Positions 6,017-6,023 of a DNA stretch of 6,023 nucleotides are shown piece after piece. The position numbers and the translations under genes were made by a program. This DNA comes from Ruminococcaceae bacterium UBA5397 (GTDB taxonomy: Bacteria > Bacillota > Clostridia > Oscillospirales > Acutalibacteraceae): assembly GCA_002411615.1 (NCBI GenBank), contig DHOF01000052.1:1669-7691 (forward strand), written 5' to 3'. How positions within the stretch are numbered: the first letter of the stretch is position 1; the number at the start of each line of letters is the position of its first letter. The notes under the pieces were generated by a model. That model searched no databases and was not told the DNA's origin. It saw only the letters and a program-made list of their open reading frames with translations.

Positions 6017-6023
6017 TCGAAAA
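6013..6023 (+). CDS. Start of a further gene in the operon (only first codons present)
   Basis: ATG 6013-6015 overlaps the TGA 6014-6016 of the oxidoreductase as ATGA, the same junction type as at 4657 and 4983. A purine-rich GGGGAGG (5995-6001) lies 11 bases upstream. Only M-I-E and part of a fourth codon are visible, so the product cannot be identified. From known clusters of this type, the usual next members are a small 4Fe-4S protein or a DadA/HcnC-like FAD-dependent amino acid oxidase; this is expectation, not evidence. Confidence 0.5.

Noticed and set aside
1..6023. Search for CRISPR arrays, tRNA/rRNA genes, insertion sequences or phage genes
   Set aside because: No array-like repeats, tRNA-like cloverleaf, transposase motif or terminal inverted repeats were seen. 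Apart from 223-315, nearly all bases are in well-supported genes or gaps of at most about 20 bases.

Overview
The window is one co-directional block on the + strand. Features suggesting a Firmicute, probably a Clostridia-class anaerobe, are: moderate-to-low GC, strong AGGAGG-type Shine-Dalgarno (SD) sites before most genes, tight gene packing, and proteins that read like clostridial family members. This assignment is an inference from style, not from a marker gene.

The left two thirds (1-3812) is a branched-chain/hydrophobic amino acid ABC transporter (HAAT family) in canonical order: the 3' end of the substrate-binding protein (livJ-like), two membrane permeases (livH, livM) and two ATPases (livG, livF). 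The only non-coding gap, 223-315, lies between the binding protein and livH. It carries a 14-bp hairpin followed by a T-rich tract, which fits an intra-operon terminator/attenuator that would keep the binding protein more abundant than the membrane complex. The livG and livF genes overlap at a run of four tandem ATGs that in the livG frame encodes poly-aspartate.

The right third (3830-6023) is a catabolic-looking set joined to the transporter without a visible break. It holds a Rossmann-fold protein related to dipicolinate synthase subunit A (DpaA/SpoVFA), a small [2Fe-2S] protein of the HcnA/SoxA-like type, an FAD/NAD(P) oxidoreductase of the HcnB / D-hydroxyproline dehydrogenase / opine oxidase type, and the first codons of one further gene. 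These are chained by ATGA stop/start overlaps at 4657, 4983 and 6013. Transporter plus multi-subunit amino acid or opine dehydrogenase suggests uptake and oxidation of an amino acid-like compound. The DpaA-like protein may act on the resulting imino acid, but that is hypothesis.

The most notable observation is that the oxidoreductase gene is broken at its 5' end. An ideal SD and ATG (4968-4985) run straight into codons that belong about 35-40 residues inside the protein, in a different frame. The first FAD-binding GxGxxG segment is missing. The junction sequence ATGAAAAC suggests a deletion between short repeats, or an assembly error.
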